Part shown: positions 43,375 through 49,979 of the stretch, piece by piece
Position numbering within the stretch: position 1 is the stretch's first letter
How the letters are laid out: every line of letters begins with the position of its first letter
NCBI RefSeq assembly: GCF_014646095.1
Contig: NZ_BMMU01000005.1
Coordinates: forward strand, 169,248 to 233,247
Direction of reading: 5' to 3'
Length of the DNA stretch: 64,000 nt
Source of the DNA: Streptomyces lacrimifluminis
GTDB taxonomy: Bacteria; Actinomycetota; Actinomycetes; Streptomycetales; Streptomycetaceae
Notes under the pieces: generated by a model
What the model saw: only the letters and a program-made list of their open reading frames with translations
Told to the model about the DNA's origin: nothing
Database searches by the model: none
Program-made: the position numbers and the translations under genes

Positions 43375-43640
43375 CCACCACGACTCGCCGCACGTTCCGT
43401 TTCGTCAATTGGACGCTTCGGCCCGACCAGGACGACGACGCCCCGCCGCTCATGTACGGGTTCCGGTGTCTCGCGCTTACGGACGACGACACCGGGTGCG
43501 CCGCAAAGTCCTCCTTAAGTAAGGACCCGACCGAACCGCAGACATGGGCGTTTGCCCACAGGCGTGAGCACCCCGAGCACACCAGTTATGCCGAAGTGAT
43601 CGAACGCCCGTGGGTGATGTGGCGGGAGGGTTCGACGTGA
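43371..43640 (+). CDS. Hypothetical protein of a Streptomyces DUF-type family
   Basis: 89 aa from a GTG at 43371. FRFVNWTLRPDQDDDAPPLM, then FAHRREHPEHTSYAEVIERP, a layout common in Streptomyces (DUF7848-like as I recall it) with a His-rich segment and paired Cys in ancestors, here CLALTDDDTGCA. Found in the same gene set as XRE/DUF397 pairs. The role is unknown. Confidence 0.7.
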   Translation: MTTTTRRTFRFVNWTLRPDQDDDAPPLMYGFRCLALTDDDTGCAAKSSLSKDPTEPQTWAFAHRREHPEHTSYAEVIERPWVMWREGST

Positions 43641-44155
43641 ACGATCGCTCGGGGATGGCGGGCTATTGGTGCGAAGTGCTCGCGGAAGGCGAGGTGTACG
43701 GCACGCGCGAAATCGTGGCGTACTGGCTCGGTACCTTCCAAACGATCTCGCCGAAACTCGCGTTGCGGTGGCTTGGCACCCAAGCGCTTCGGATCGCGGA
43801 CGGGCTCGACCCCGACCCCGCGTCGTCGCCGTGGTTCTCGGGACGCACGTGTGAGGCCACGCCGACCCGAGACGCACCCGCCGAACTGCGTATGTGGCGT
43901 GCAGACGTTGAGCACCAGCGCGCCGCCCGCGAATGCATCAAGGGCGGAGACCCGCTGTTCGTAGTCGTACGCGACATGGACTGTCGGTACACGCTGTCTG
44001 TGTGGCCCGTCCGGGTGCCCGTACCGGACATTGCCCCTCACCAGCCCTCGCCCTGGTCGTACGAGCCATCCGCGGACCGCGCACACGGTCTGGCTCCCTC
44101 CCCTTCTACGACCAGGGCGGGCTACTCCTGCGGCGCTGGTGCTCCGTCGCTCTGA
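43637..44155 (+). CDS. Hypothetical protein
   Basis: 172 aa from the GTG at 43637, overlapping the previous gene. The first part (GYWCEVLAEGEVYGTREIVA, LRWLGTQALRIADGLDPDP) is a defined domain. The last 40 residues are Pro/Ser-rich. No family recognised. It lies before the RiPP-like cassette but may belong to the preceding regulator group. Confidence 0.6.
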   Translation: MNDRSGMAGYWCEVLAEGEVYGTREIVAYWLGTFQTISPKLALRWLGTQALRIADGLDPDPASSPWFSGRTCEATPTRDAPAELRMWRADVEHQRAARECIKGGDPLFVVVRDMDCRYTLSVWPVRVPVPDIAPHQPSPWSYEPSADRAHGLAPSPSTTRAGYSCGAGAPSL

Positions 44156-44281
44156 GACTCCGCCCCCGTCACATGGACTCGCTCTGTGGCAGGGGCGGGC
44201 ACTACCCCGGTCGGCTGACTGCGTGACGGTGGCAGCCGACCGGGCTGCACCGACTGACAACAGCAGACGGAGAACAGAGCA

Positions 44282-44470
44282 ATGGGCAAGGGCAAGAACA
44301 CCGTTGCCGCTGCGGCGGCAGCCATCAAGCGAGACACGGCCAGGAATCCGGCCCCCAGCCCCGACCAGACGCAGGGGGCGTTAGCGGATCGCCACGTCCG
44401 CCAGAACACCCCGGACAGCCTGTATGGCGACGACTCGGCGACCGACAACCAGGAAGGAACCGACGCGTGA
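44282..44470 (+). CDS. Small Asp-rich peptide, candidate RiPP precursor
   Basis: 62 aa with ACGGAGAACAGAGCA upstream. MGKGKNTVAAAAAAIKRDTA forms a basic and alanine-rich leader-like part. The C-terminal half is polar and Asp/Asn/Gln-rich (HVRQNTPDSLYGDDSATDNQ). It has no Cys, so thioether formation by sactisynthase-type chemistry is not possible. Its stop overlaps the start of a radical SAM gene (GTGA), and a PIMT-like methyltransferase gene follows, so it is the natural candidate substrate. Function is inference from context. Confidence 0.55.
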   Translation: MGKGKNTVAAAAAAIKRDTARNPAPSPDQTQGALADRHVRQNTPDSLYGDDSATDNQEGTDA

Positions 44471-45330
44471 CAACGCTCATCGAACTGCCCGCGGTATCCC
44501 CGCTCGCCGGAATCCAGTCCCTCGAACTGGAGATCACCGGAAAGTGCCAACTCACGTGCACGCACTGTCTGTCCGAGTCCAGCCCGCAAGCCACGCATGG
44601 GGTGATGACTCCCGCAGACTGGCGAGCGGTCATCCTCGATGCTGCCGCACTCGGCATCCGAACCATCCAGCTCATCGGCGGAGAGCCGACCGTCCACCCG
44701 CAGTGGCGCACGTTCGCTGACCTGGCGCTCACCCTCGGGCTCCGTGTGGAGATCTACAGCAATCTTTTCTACGTGCGTGAGGAATGGTGGGACCTGTTCA
44801 CTCGCGAGGGGGTCACGCTCGCGACGAGTTACTACAGTGACGACCCCGAGGAACACGACCGGATCACGGGCCGAACGGGCAGCTACGTTCGGACCCGGTG
44901 CAACATCCGGGAAGCGATCAACCGTGGCGTCACGTTGCGGGCCGGAATCGTGGACATCCTGCCGGGACAGCGGGTAACCGAAGCCCGCGCCGAGCTGGAA
45001 TCCATGGGGGTCCAGCGCATCAACACGGACCGGGTGCGGGCGGTCGGGCGTGCTGCACTGCCCGGTTGGAAACCGACCCTTGACGAGATGTGCGGGCGGT
45101 GCACGCGCGGACGGGCGGCAGTCCTGCCTAACGGAGACCTCGCCGGCTGCGTGCTTTCGCGCGACTTCCCGGCGGGCAACGTACGGGAAACTCGGCTCAC
45201 CGAGTTGTTCGGTGGGAAGGCTTGGGCGCAACTCACCGCAAGTATCCCGATGCCCGTCCGCAACGCGTGCACGCCCGACGACTCCAACGACTGTGACCCG
45301 GCGAGCACTCCGTCATGTGATCCGCAGTGA
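44467..45330 (+). CDS. Radical SAM enzyme with SPASM-like C-terminal Cys motif
   Basis: 287 aa, GTG start overlapping the peptide gene. Radical SAM Cys triad C27-x3-C31-x2-C34 in GKCQLTCTHC, GGEP motif at 71-74 (SAM binding), then an auxiliary-cluster-like set CGRC (209, 212), GDLAGC (228) and C268/C276/C284. SPASM enzymes modify ribosomal peptides, for example epimerising or cross-linking residues. The preceding small gene and following methyltransferase gene form a compact three-gene unit within the prophage. Confidence 0.87.
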   Translation: MTTLIELPAVSPLAGIQSLELEITGKCQLTCTHCLSESSPQATHGVMTPADWRAVILDAAALGIRTIQLIGGEPTVHPQWRTFADLALTLGLRVEIYSNLFYVREEWWDLFTREGVTLATSYYSDDPEEHDRITGRTGSYVRTRCNIREAINRGVTLRAGIVDILPGQRVTEARAELESMGVQRINTDRVRAVGRAALPGWKPTLDEMCGRCTRGRAAVLPNGDLAGCVLSRDFPAGNVRETRLTELFGGKAWAQLTASIPMPVRNACTPDDSNDCDPASTPSCDPQ

Positions 45331-45356
45331 TCACGCGTACCAACAAAAGGACCCCG

Positions 45357-46505
45357 ATGGACACATGGCAGCACCACGCGGAGCGGCTCGCCTCTCACGT
45401 GACCGACCCCGACTCCCGATGGTTGGACCCCATAGCGAGGGTGGCCCGTCACGAGCTGGTGCCGCGCTGGTGGGAGCGGGACAAGACGGGAGGATGGCAG
45501 CTTCGCGACGGAGCGACCGACCATGAGGCATGGATGCGAGCCGCGTACGCGGACCGCTCGTTGATCATCCGAGTTGGCTCGCTCCACGCTGACGACGCGA
45601 AGCCAGGCGACCAGCCCCACGGGATGCCCACCTCGTCCGCCACCCTGCCGAGCCTGCTGGTCCGGATGCTGCGGCATGGGCGACTCGGGCCGGGACTGTC
45701 GTTCCTGGACTTGGGCACCGGAGCCGGCGGGCTCACCGCGTACGCCTGTCATCGGCTCGGGGACCAGCACGTGACAAGCGTGGACGTTGACCCTTACCTG
45801 ACCAACGCGGCGGGGGCACGACTCGCCACCATGGGGTTGCACCCCGAGTTCGTCACCGCGGATGTGACCGACCACCTACCGGGGACGTACGAGCGGATCG
45901 TTTCCACGGTCGGGCTGCCCACTGGTCGGGGGCTCGCTCCCGTTGTCGGTGCTCTGATGCCGGGCGGACGCATCGCCACCACCCTCGGGCGAACCTGCCT
46001 GATCATCACCGGGTGGAAGCACGGCGACGGGGACGTGATCGGACAGGTGGAACGAGACATGGCCGGGTTCATGCTCACCCGGTCCGGGGACGACTTCCCG
46101 CCCGCGCTCGCCGAGTTGTCCGCACTCGCGCGTGACGCTGGTGGAGAGGAGACGACCACGGGCGGTTATCCCGTGGTGGACTTGGATAACGCCTGGGAAC
46201 TGCGATCCATGCTGGAAGTCACGACACCGGGTGTGGAACTCGCCTACGAACAGCGCGACCGGACCCGTACCGCCTACATGGTCCATCCGGACGGTTCATG
46301 GGCCCGAGCATCCGCCGATGGAACCAACCCGCCAGAAGTCCACCAGGGCGGCCCGCAACGTCTGTGGACTGCGCTAGAGCGCATCCGCCACCGACTCAAC
46401 GCGGAAGGTTCGTTGCCGTTGCTCGGCGCGCGGGTTCGCATCACGCCCGATGGTGTGTGTCATCTGTCCCGTGGGAACTGGCACGCGACCATGGGCGTGC
46501 GATAG
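45357..46505 (+). CDS. PIMT-like protein methyltransferase
   Basis: 382 aa from the ATG at 45357 with AAAAGGA upstream; a GTG at 45327 overlapping the rSAM stop is possible. SAM-binding motif I FLDLGTGAGG (about 117-126), preceded by MPTSSATLPSLLVRML, which matches the isoaspartyl methyltransferase active-site segment. The C-terminal domain (about 210-382) ends RVRITPDGVCHLSRGNWH. Homologous enzymes in Streptomyces lanthipeptide and lasso clusters methylate Asp to drive aspartimide formation. Target here unproven. Confidence 0.84.
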   Translation: MDTWQHHAERLASHVTDPDSRWLDPIARVARHELVPRWWERDKTGGWQLRDGATDHEAWMRAAYADRSLIIRVGSLHADDAKPGDQPHGMPTSSATLPSLLVRMLRHGRLGPGLSFLDLGTGAGGLTAYACHRLGDQHVTSVDVDPYLTNAAGARLATMGLHPEFVTADVTDHLPGTYERIVSTVGLPTGRGLAPVVGALMPGGRIATTLGRTCLIITGWKHGDGDVIGQVERDMAGFMLTRSGDDFPPALAELSALARDAGGEETTTGGYPVVDLDNAWELRSMLEVTTPGVELAYEQRDRTRTAYMVHPDGSWARASADGTNPPEVHQGGPQRLWTALERIRHRLNAEGSLPLLGARVRITPDGVCHLSRGNWHATMGVR

Positions 46506-46578
46506 CCAACGTGCGCTGAACGTTCCCGTCCGTCCGTTCGGCGCACTTTCCCGGCGACGTCCACGAGCGTCGCCGCCC

Positions 46579-46623
46579 GCCCCGCCCGTGCGCTGCCCCC
46601 CTGTGGCGCATGGGCGGGGCTCT
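46579..46623 (+). terminator. Intrinsic terminator after methyltransferase gene
   Basis: GCCCCGCCCGTGCGC (46579-46593) pairs with GCGCATGGGCGGGGC (46606-46620), then TCTCTCTTTC. A long near-perfect stem ending the RiPP-like unit. Confidence 0.75.
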
Positions 46624-46654
46624 CTCTTTCTCCCCCTGCCAAGGAAGACCCCGA

Positions 46655-47014
46655 ATGTTGCAGTGCACGGCCGTTGCCGTCATACCGCCCACACACGCCG
46701 TGGTCGGAGACCCCCCGAAACCCTCCTACGTTGCGTGTGTGCTTGCGGAAAACCACGGGGAGATGCACGCCAGCTTCTTAGAAGCCATCGACGGATCTGC
46801 GGTGTGGTTCGTGTGGTGCGGCCTCCGTGGGCGGTTTCTACTCATGCCCTGGTGCGAGGCACCAGCCGAGAACGGCGACGCGTGCACGTTTCACCGAGAC
46901 CACCCCGCCGGGCACTCATGGGAAGTGACCGACCCGACGATTGATGCGCTGTGCGCTGAGTTGGCACGCCGACACCCGCACTTGTACCCCGACCGAGAGT
47001 CGAACGAGGACTAG
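46655..47014 (+). CDS. Hypothetical protein
   Basis: 119 aa from the ATG at 46655 with AAGGAAGACCCCGA upstream. HGEMHASFLEAIDGSAVWFV and LMPWCEAPAENGDACTFHRD suggest a small folded domain with paired Cys and His, perhaps metal-binding. It converges on the GntR gene by 4 nt. The family is not recognised. Confidence 0.6.
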   Translation: MLQCTAVAVIPPTHAVVGDPPKPSYVACVLAENHGEMHASFLEAIDGSAVWFVWCGLRGRFLLMPWCEAPAENGDACTFHRDHPAGHSWEVTDPTIDALCAELARRHPHLYPDRESNED

Positions 47015-47304
47015 CCGTCCTGGCTGTTGCCCTCGCCGGATTCCGAGCGTTCCACCACGAACGAACCCTTCCCCCACACGGTTTCGACGAGCCCCCGTTC
47101 CCGGAGCACCCGCACAGCTCGGCGGGCAGTCTCGCGGGCTACGCCGAACCGCCTGCACAGCTCGGCGTCGGACGGGATCGGTTCGCCCGGCCCGTATTCC
47201 CCCGCCCTGATTTCTGCGGTGAGCGCGTCCAGAACCCGCATGTAGGGGGCGTGCGGAGTGTGCGGGTCAGTCGGTCGCTCAGGCATGAGGCAGAGCGTAG
47301 ACAA
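47011..47304 (-). CDS. Small GntR-family winged-helix regulator
   Basis: 97 aa (an ATG at 47286 would give 91). GntR DNA-binding domain: YMRVLDALTAEIRAGEYGPG, IPSDAELCRRFGVARETARR, LRERGLVETVWGKGSFVVER. No effector-binding domain, as in regulators of actinobacterial integrative elements. Three TTAGACRTG repeats lie 20-62 bp upstream of its start, a likely autoregulatory operator. Confidence 0.88.
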   Translation of the reverse strand: MSTLCLMPERPTDPHTPHAPYMRVLDALTAEIRAGEYGPGEPIPSDAELCRRFGVARETARRAVRVLRERGLVETVWGKGSFVVERSESGEGNSQDG

Positions 47305-47323
47305 GCGGCCAAACTTGGGCGAC

Positions 47324-47366
47324 TTAGACGTGCAGACCAGTTAGACATGTAGACGAGTTAGACGTG
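47324..47366. promoter_or_regulatory. Three TTAGACRTG direct repeats at 17-bp spacing (probable GntR operator)
   Basis: TTAGACGTG (47324), TTAGACATG (47341) and TTAGACGTG (47358) occur exactly 17 bp apart, with extra TAGAC units at 47299 and 47350. They lie in the divergent spacer between the GntR gene and the next plus-strand gene. Regular spacing argues for cooperative protein binding. Confidence 0.68.
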
Positions 47367-47468
47367 TTGGCTTAGCGTCGTCCCTGAAACAAGAAACGCC
47401 CCGACAAACCGCGTAGGACCGGTTCGCCGGGGCTCCGACCGAACAGCTATCTAGGAGCTGAACGACGT

Positions 47469-47768
47469 ATGCGCGACTCTATCGCCCGGGCCCTGGTGTG
47501 GGCCCTGCGGCTGCTACTGCCCGCCCGCGGACGCCACAGGACCGCACAGCCCGCCCCTGCGCCCGTCACTACGGAAAGCCCGTGGGCGAAGCCGTGGACC
47601 GGACCGAGTTCCGCCGAAGTCCGTGAGATCTTCCGCGCGGAAGAGACTTTGCGGCTCACCCCCGTGCAGCGCGAACGGTCCTGGGCTGCCGAGTTCGCAG
47701 CGCGCGGAGTTGACTACGACTACCGGTATCCCGGCGATCACTTCGCACAGTTCGGGGTGTCGGTATGA
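47469..47768 (+). CDS. Hypothetical membrane-associated protein
   Basis: 99 aa from the ATG at 47469, with CTAGGAGCTG some 12 nt upstream. The N-terminal helix (MRDSIARALVWALRLLLPAR) is hydrophobic and basic. The rest includes VREIFRAEETLRLTPVQRER, a pattern common to small Streptomyces proteins in phage-like and conjugative elements. ATGA-type overlap with the next gene. Confidence 0.65.
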   Translation: MRDSIARALVWALRLLLPARGRHRTAQPAPAPVTTESPWAKPWTGPSSAEVREIFRAEETLRLTPVQRERSWAAEFAARGVDYDYRYPGDHFAQFGVSV

Positions 47769-47992
47769 CCGCCGAGGAACTGTTCCCGGAAGTCCCGCCC
47801 GTCCTGGTCGTCGTCTGCTGCGACTGCACGACGCTGACGAGCGCTCCGATTGCCGTCCGGTGGATACCGAGGACCAGCGGCCCCGGAGTGACCCTCTACG
47901 CCTGCCCCTCCTGTGCCCCGAAGCTGGGTGCCGCAGCGACCCCCGGTGACGTGATCCGCACGCAACCTTCGTGGCGTTCTGCTGCGACGTGA
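47765..47992 (+). CDS. Hypothetical small zinc-ribbon-like protein
   Basis: 75 aa. Cys pairs CCDC (near residue 18) and CPSC (near 48) suggest a zinc ribbon (VVVCCDCTTLTSAPIAVRWI, VTLYACPSCAPKLGA). Overlaps the upstream gene. Probably part of the GntR-controlled unit. The role is unknown. Confidence 0.62.
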   Translation: MTAEELFPEVPPVLVVVCCDCTTLTSAPIAVRWIPRTSGPGVTLYACPSCAPKLGAAATPGDVIRTQPSWRSAAT

Positions 47993-48034
47993 TAGGCAAG
48001 TAGTGATCTTGTGAGAATTCTGGGAGGGGACACA

Positions 48035-48460
48035 GTGAAGCGCAAAGTGTGGGTCATCACGGGGGTTGCAGTGCTCGCGTTCGGCGGGGTGCTCTCGCTG
48101 TTCGAGGATGAGCCCGACAAGGCTTCGGCCGAGAGCGCGAAGCCGACCACAACAGCAGCGCAGGACGCGAAGCCGTCGACCAGCGCGCCCGAGCCGAGCT
48201 CGGCGATTCCGTCGCCGGATGCAGCACAGACCGCAGCGCTCATCCGCGCGTTGAACGCGATAGATCCGGGGTTGGCTGCGAAGGAAGACAGAGCCGTTGA
48301 TCGGTCCCGCAACGTGTGCTTGGACGTCAAGGGCGGCAAGGATGCCGGAACCGTCCAGAGCAACGCCAAAGCCCGTTTCGAGGGTGGCACGGTCCCGAGC
48401 CTCACCGACGACCAGGCGGCGGACATCGTGACCGCCGTTAAGTCGTCGTTCTGCAACTGA
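48035..48460 (+). CDS. Membrane-anchored or secreted protein, DUF732-like
   Basis: 141 aa from a GTG at 48035 with GGGAGGGG upstream. An N-terminal hydrophobic segment (VWVITGVAVLAFGGVLSLF) precedes a Ser/Thr/Pro/Ala linker of about 45 residues and a small helical domain with two Cys (NVCLDVKGGKD, SSFCN), as in DUF732-type proteins. Standing last before attR with its own SD, it is a likely lysogen-expressed surface cargo gene. Confidence 0.65.
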   Translation: MKRKVWVITGVAVLAFGGVLSLFEDEPDKASAESAKPTTTAAQDAKPSTSAPEPSSAIPSPDAAQTAALIRALNAIDPGLAAKEDRAVDRSRNVCLDVKGGKDAGTVQSNAKARFEGGTVPSLTDDQAADIVTAVKSSFCN

Positions 48461-48471
48461 CCAGACAGCAA

Positions 48472-48511
48472 AACGCCCCGTGCGGCCCAAGTGCCGTGCG
48501 GGGCTTCTGTG
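48472..48511 (+). terminator. Intrinsic terminator before attR
   Basis: GCCCCG (48475-48480) pairs with CGGGGC (48499-48504) with an inner GCGGC/GCCGT pairing, followed by TTCTGTG. It insulates the host gene from prophage transcription. Confidence 0.68.
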
Positions 48512-48532
48512 TTCTCTGACGTGCGCGTATGC

Positions 48533-48892
48533 TCAGAACTGGTAGTTAGCAGTGTTGGGGTCCGCCATCAGGACCCAGCCGCTGCCGTCGGGCCTGCGGT
48601 GGTCCGCGACGACCCGGGCCCCGAGGGAGACGACCCGCTCGACCTCCTCGTCCCGGGTGCGCCCGTGCGGTCGCAGGTCGAGATGCAGGCGGTTCTTCAC
48701 CGCCTTGCCCTCCGGCACCTGGATGAACAGCAGCGTGGGCCCGCCGTCCGGGTCCTGGAGCACCGCCGCCGGGTCGCCGGGCTTGTCGTCGTCGGCCAGC
48801 GGGCGGCCGAACACCGCGCTCCAGAACAGGCCGACATCGTAGGGGTCGCCGGTGGTGTCGAAGGTGATGTTGTGGATCGTCGGGAAAGACAA
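48533..48892 (-). pseudogene. VOC-family (glyoxalase-fold) gene truncated by prophage insertion
   Basis: 119 codons from a TTG at 48892 (SFPTIHNITFDTTGDPYDVG) with GGAGG upstream on the minus strand. VOC-type sequence includes DPYDVGLFWSAVFGRPLADD, DPDGGPTLLFIQVPEGK and GSGWVLMADP. The native protein continued EGNEFCVERGESG; attR replaces this with NTANYQF and a stop. The lost part carries the conserved GNEF glutamate that often binds metal in this fold, so the product is probably inactive or altered. Confidence 0.85.
48534..48585. other. attR (prophage/host junction)
   Basis: Phage arm CAGAACTG (48534-48541), nine variable bases, AGTGTTGGG (48551-48559), then the shared GGGGTC (48557-48562) and host sequence. 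The arm mirrors the attL arm. The central TC is at 48561-48562. The phage arm supplies seven codons and a stop to the host gene read leftward. Confidence 0.88.
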
Positions 48893-49160
48893 CGAGGCCT
48901 CCAGGCCATATGAGGGACACACCGCCTGTGAGCGTCCTGCACCCGGCGCCGGAAGTCGAACGAATAAGGCGGCCGGTAGACGGCCTCTGCCGCGTCTGAA
49001 AGATCCCAGACCGCTGAAGGGCGTACAAACAACCAGCGGCAGGGTCGACAAGTGGTGCGCAACCCCCGCCGATCGGCGCCCATGCGTGATCCATGCGGTT
49101 TCCGAACACCTCGACTGCACCTTGGAAGGACCACAAGCAAGGGATCAGCGGGGAAATGGC
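48893..49160. other. Host intergenic region between the VOC gene and SARP gene
   Basis: 268 bp, divergent. No ORF of protein character was supported here; the longer frame on the minus strand upstream of 48892 is not VOC-like. It should contain both promoters, but no clear hexamers were picked out. Confidence 0.4.
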
Positions 49161-49955
49161 ATGAACATTCAGTTGCTGGGCTACGTCGAGGTGCGCACAC
49201 CTTCCGGGAGCAGGGTTCCCATGTCCAACGGGGTCGGGCTGTTGCTGGCCGCGACGGCGTGGACACCCAACGCCTTCGTCGCCGACGAGGAAGTGATCGA
49301 ACGCCTCTGGGAGACGCAGCTGCCGGAGCATCCGCGCAACGCTCTCTACACGCTGGCCACCCGGCTCAGAAAGGCACTGCGATGCGTCACGGACGGCGGG
49401 GGTCCGAGATTCGAACTGATCAGGCGTTACGGAGGGTACGTCCTGGCTTTCGACGAGGAAGTGGTCGACACCTCACGGTTCCGGCGCCTGGTCGCGCAGG
49501 CCAAGGACGCCCGGCGTCGAGGTGAGGCGGAGCGGGCCCTGGCGCTCTACGGCGAAGCACTGGCTCTGTGGCGCGGTGAGCCACTGTCCAACATGAGGAC
49601 CGCATGGGCGGACGCGGCCCGCCTCACGCTCCACCACGAGCATCGGAACGCGGTGATCGGCGGAGCCGAACTGAGCCTGCGGCTGGGGCGCAGCGACGAG
49701 TGCGTCGCGCCGCTCCACGAACTGGCCGCACGTCACCCTTTGGACGAGCATGTCGCCGGTCTGCTCATGCTTGCCCTGCATCGCGGCGGACGGCAGGAGG
49801 AGGCGCTGAGGTGCTACCAGGCGACCCGGGCGCTGATGATCGATCTGCTGGGTGACGAGCCGGGTCCTGAACTCCGGAGCGTGCACGAGCGCATCCTGTG
49901 CCGGAGCGAGAGCCTGCGACCCGATCGCGGGGTGCTGGACCTCATGACGTCATGA
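49161..49955 (+). CDS. SARP-family transcriptional regulator
   Basis: 264 aa from the ATG at 49161 with GCGGGGAAATGGC upstream. N-terminal OmpR-like winged helix (NIQLLGYVEVRTPSGSRVPM, NALYTLATRLRKAL, RRYGGYVLAF) and a bacterial transcriptional activation domain from about 105 (VDTSRFRRLVAQAKDARRRG, LMLALHRGGRQEEALRCYQA). This short form lacks ATPase and TPR regions. Such proteins activate antibiotic genes. It converges with the AfsR-like gene; an 8-bp tandem repeat sits between them. Confidence 0.92.
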   Translation: MNIQLLGYVEVRTPSGSRVPMSNGVGLLLAATAWTPNAFVADEEVIERLWETQLPEHPRNALYTLATRLRKALRCVTDGGGPRFELIRRYGGYVLAFDEEVVDTSRFRRLVAQAKDARRRGEAERALALYGEALALWRGEPLSNMRTAWADAARLTLHHEHRNAVIGGAELSLRLGRSDECVAPLHELAARHPLDEHVAGLLMLALHRGGRQEEALRCYQATRALMIDLLGDEPGPELRSVHERILCRSESLRPDRGVLDLMTS

Positions 49956-49979
49956 GGTCATGAGGTCATGAGGTCATGA
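49948..49979. repeat. Tandem 8-bp repeat (GGTCATGA)
   Basis: Four units of the type (C/G)GTCATGA lie head to tail across the convergent stop codons of the SARP and AfsR-like genes. The first unit has CGTCATGA and three have GGTCATGA. It includes both stop codons, so copy-number change would alter the gap only. Confidence 0.75.

Larger units (their letters stand above)
9409..48562. mobile_element. Complete siphovirus-type prophage with serine integrase, inserted in a VOC-family gene
   Basis: The limits are set by the split host gene and by the shared GGGGTC at both ends (9409-9414 and 48557-48562). The 39.15-kb element has an integrase next to attL, then packaging, head, neck, tail, lysis, DNA metabolism, replication, sigma-like and accessory genes, nearly all on the plus strand. 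Its GC content and spacing differ from the flanking host DNA, with AT-rich noncoding patches absent from the host arms. All core modules are present, but one tail gene is frameshifted, so inducibility is uncertain. Confidence 0.95.
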
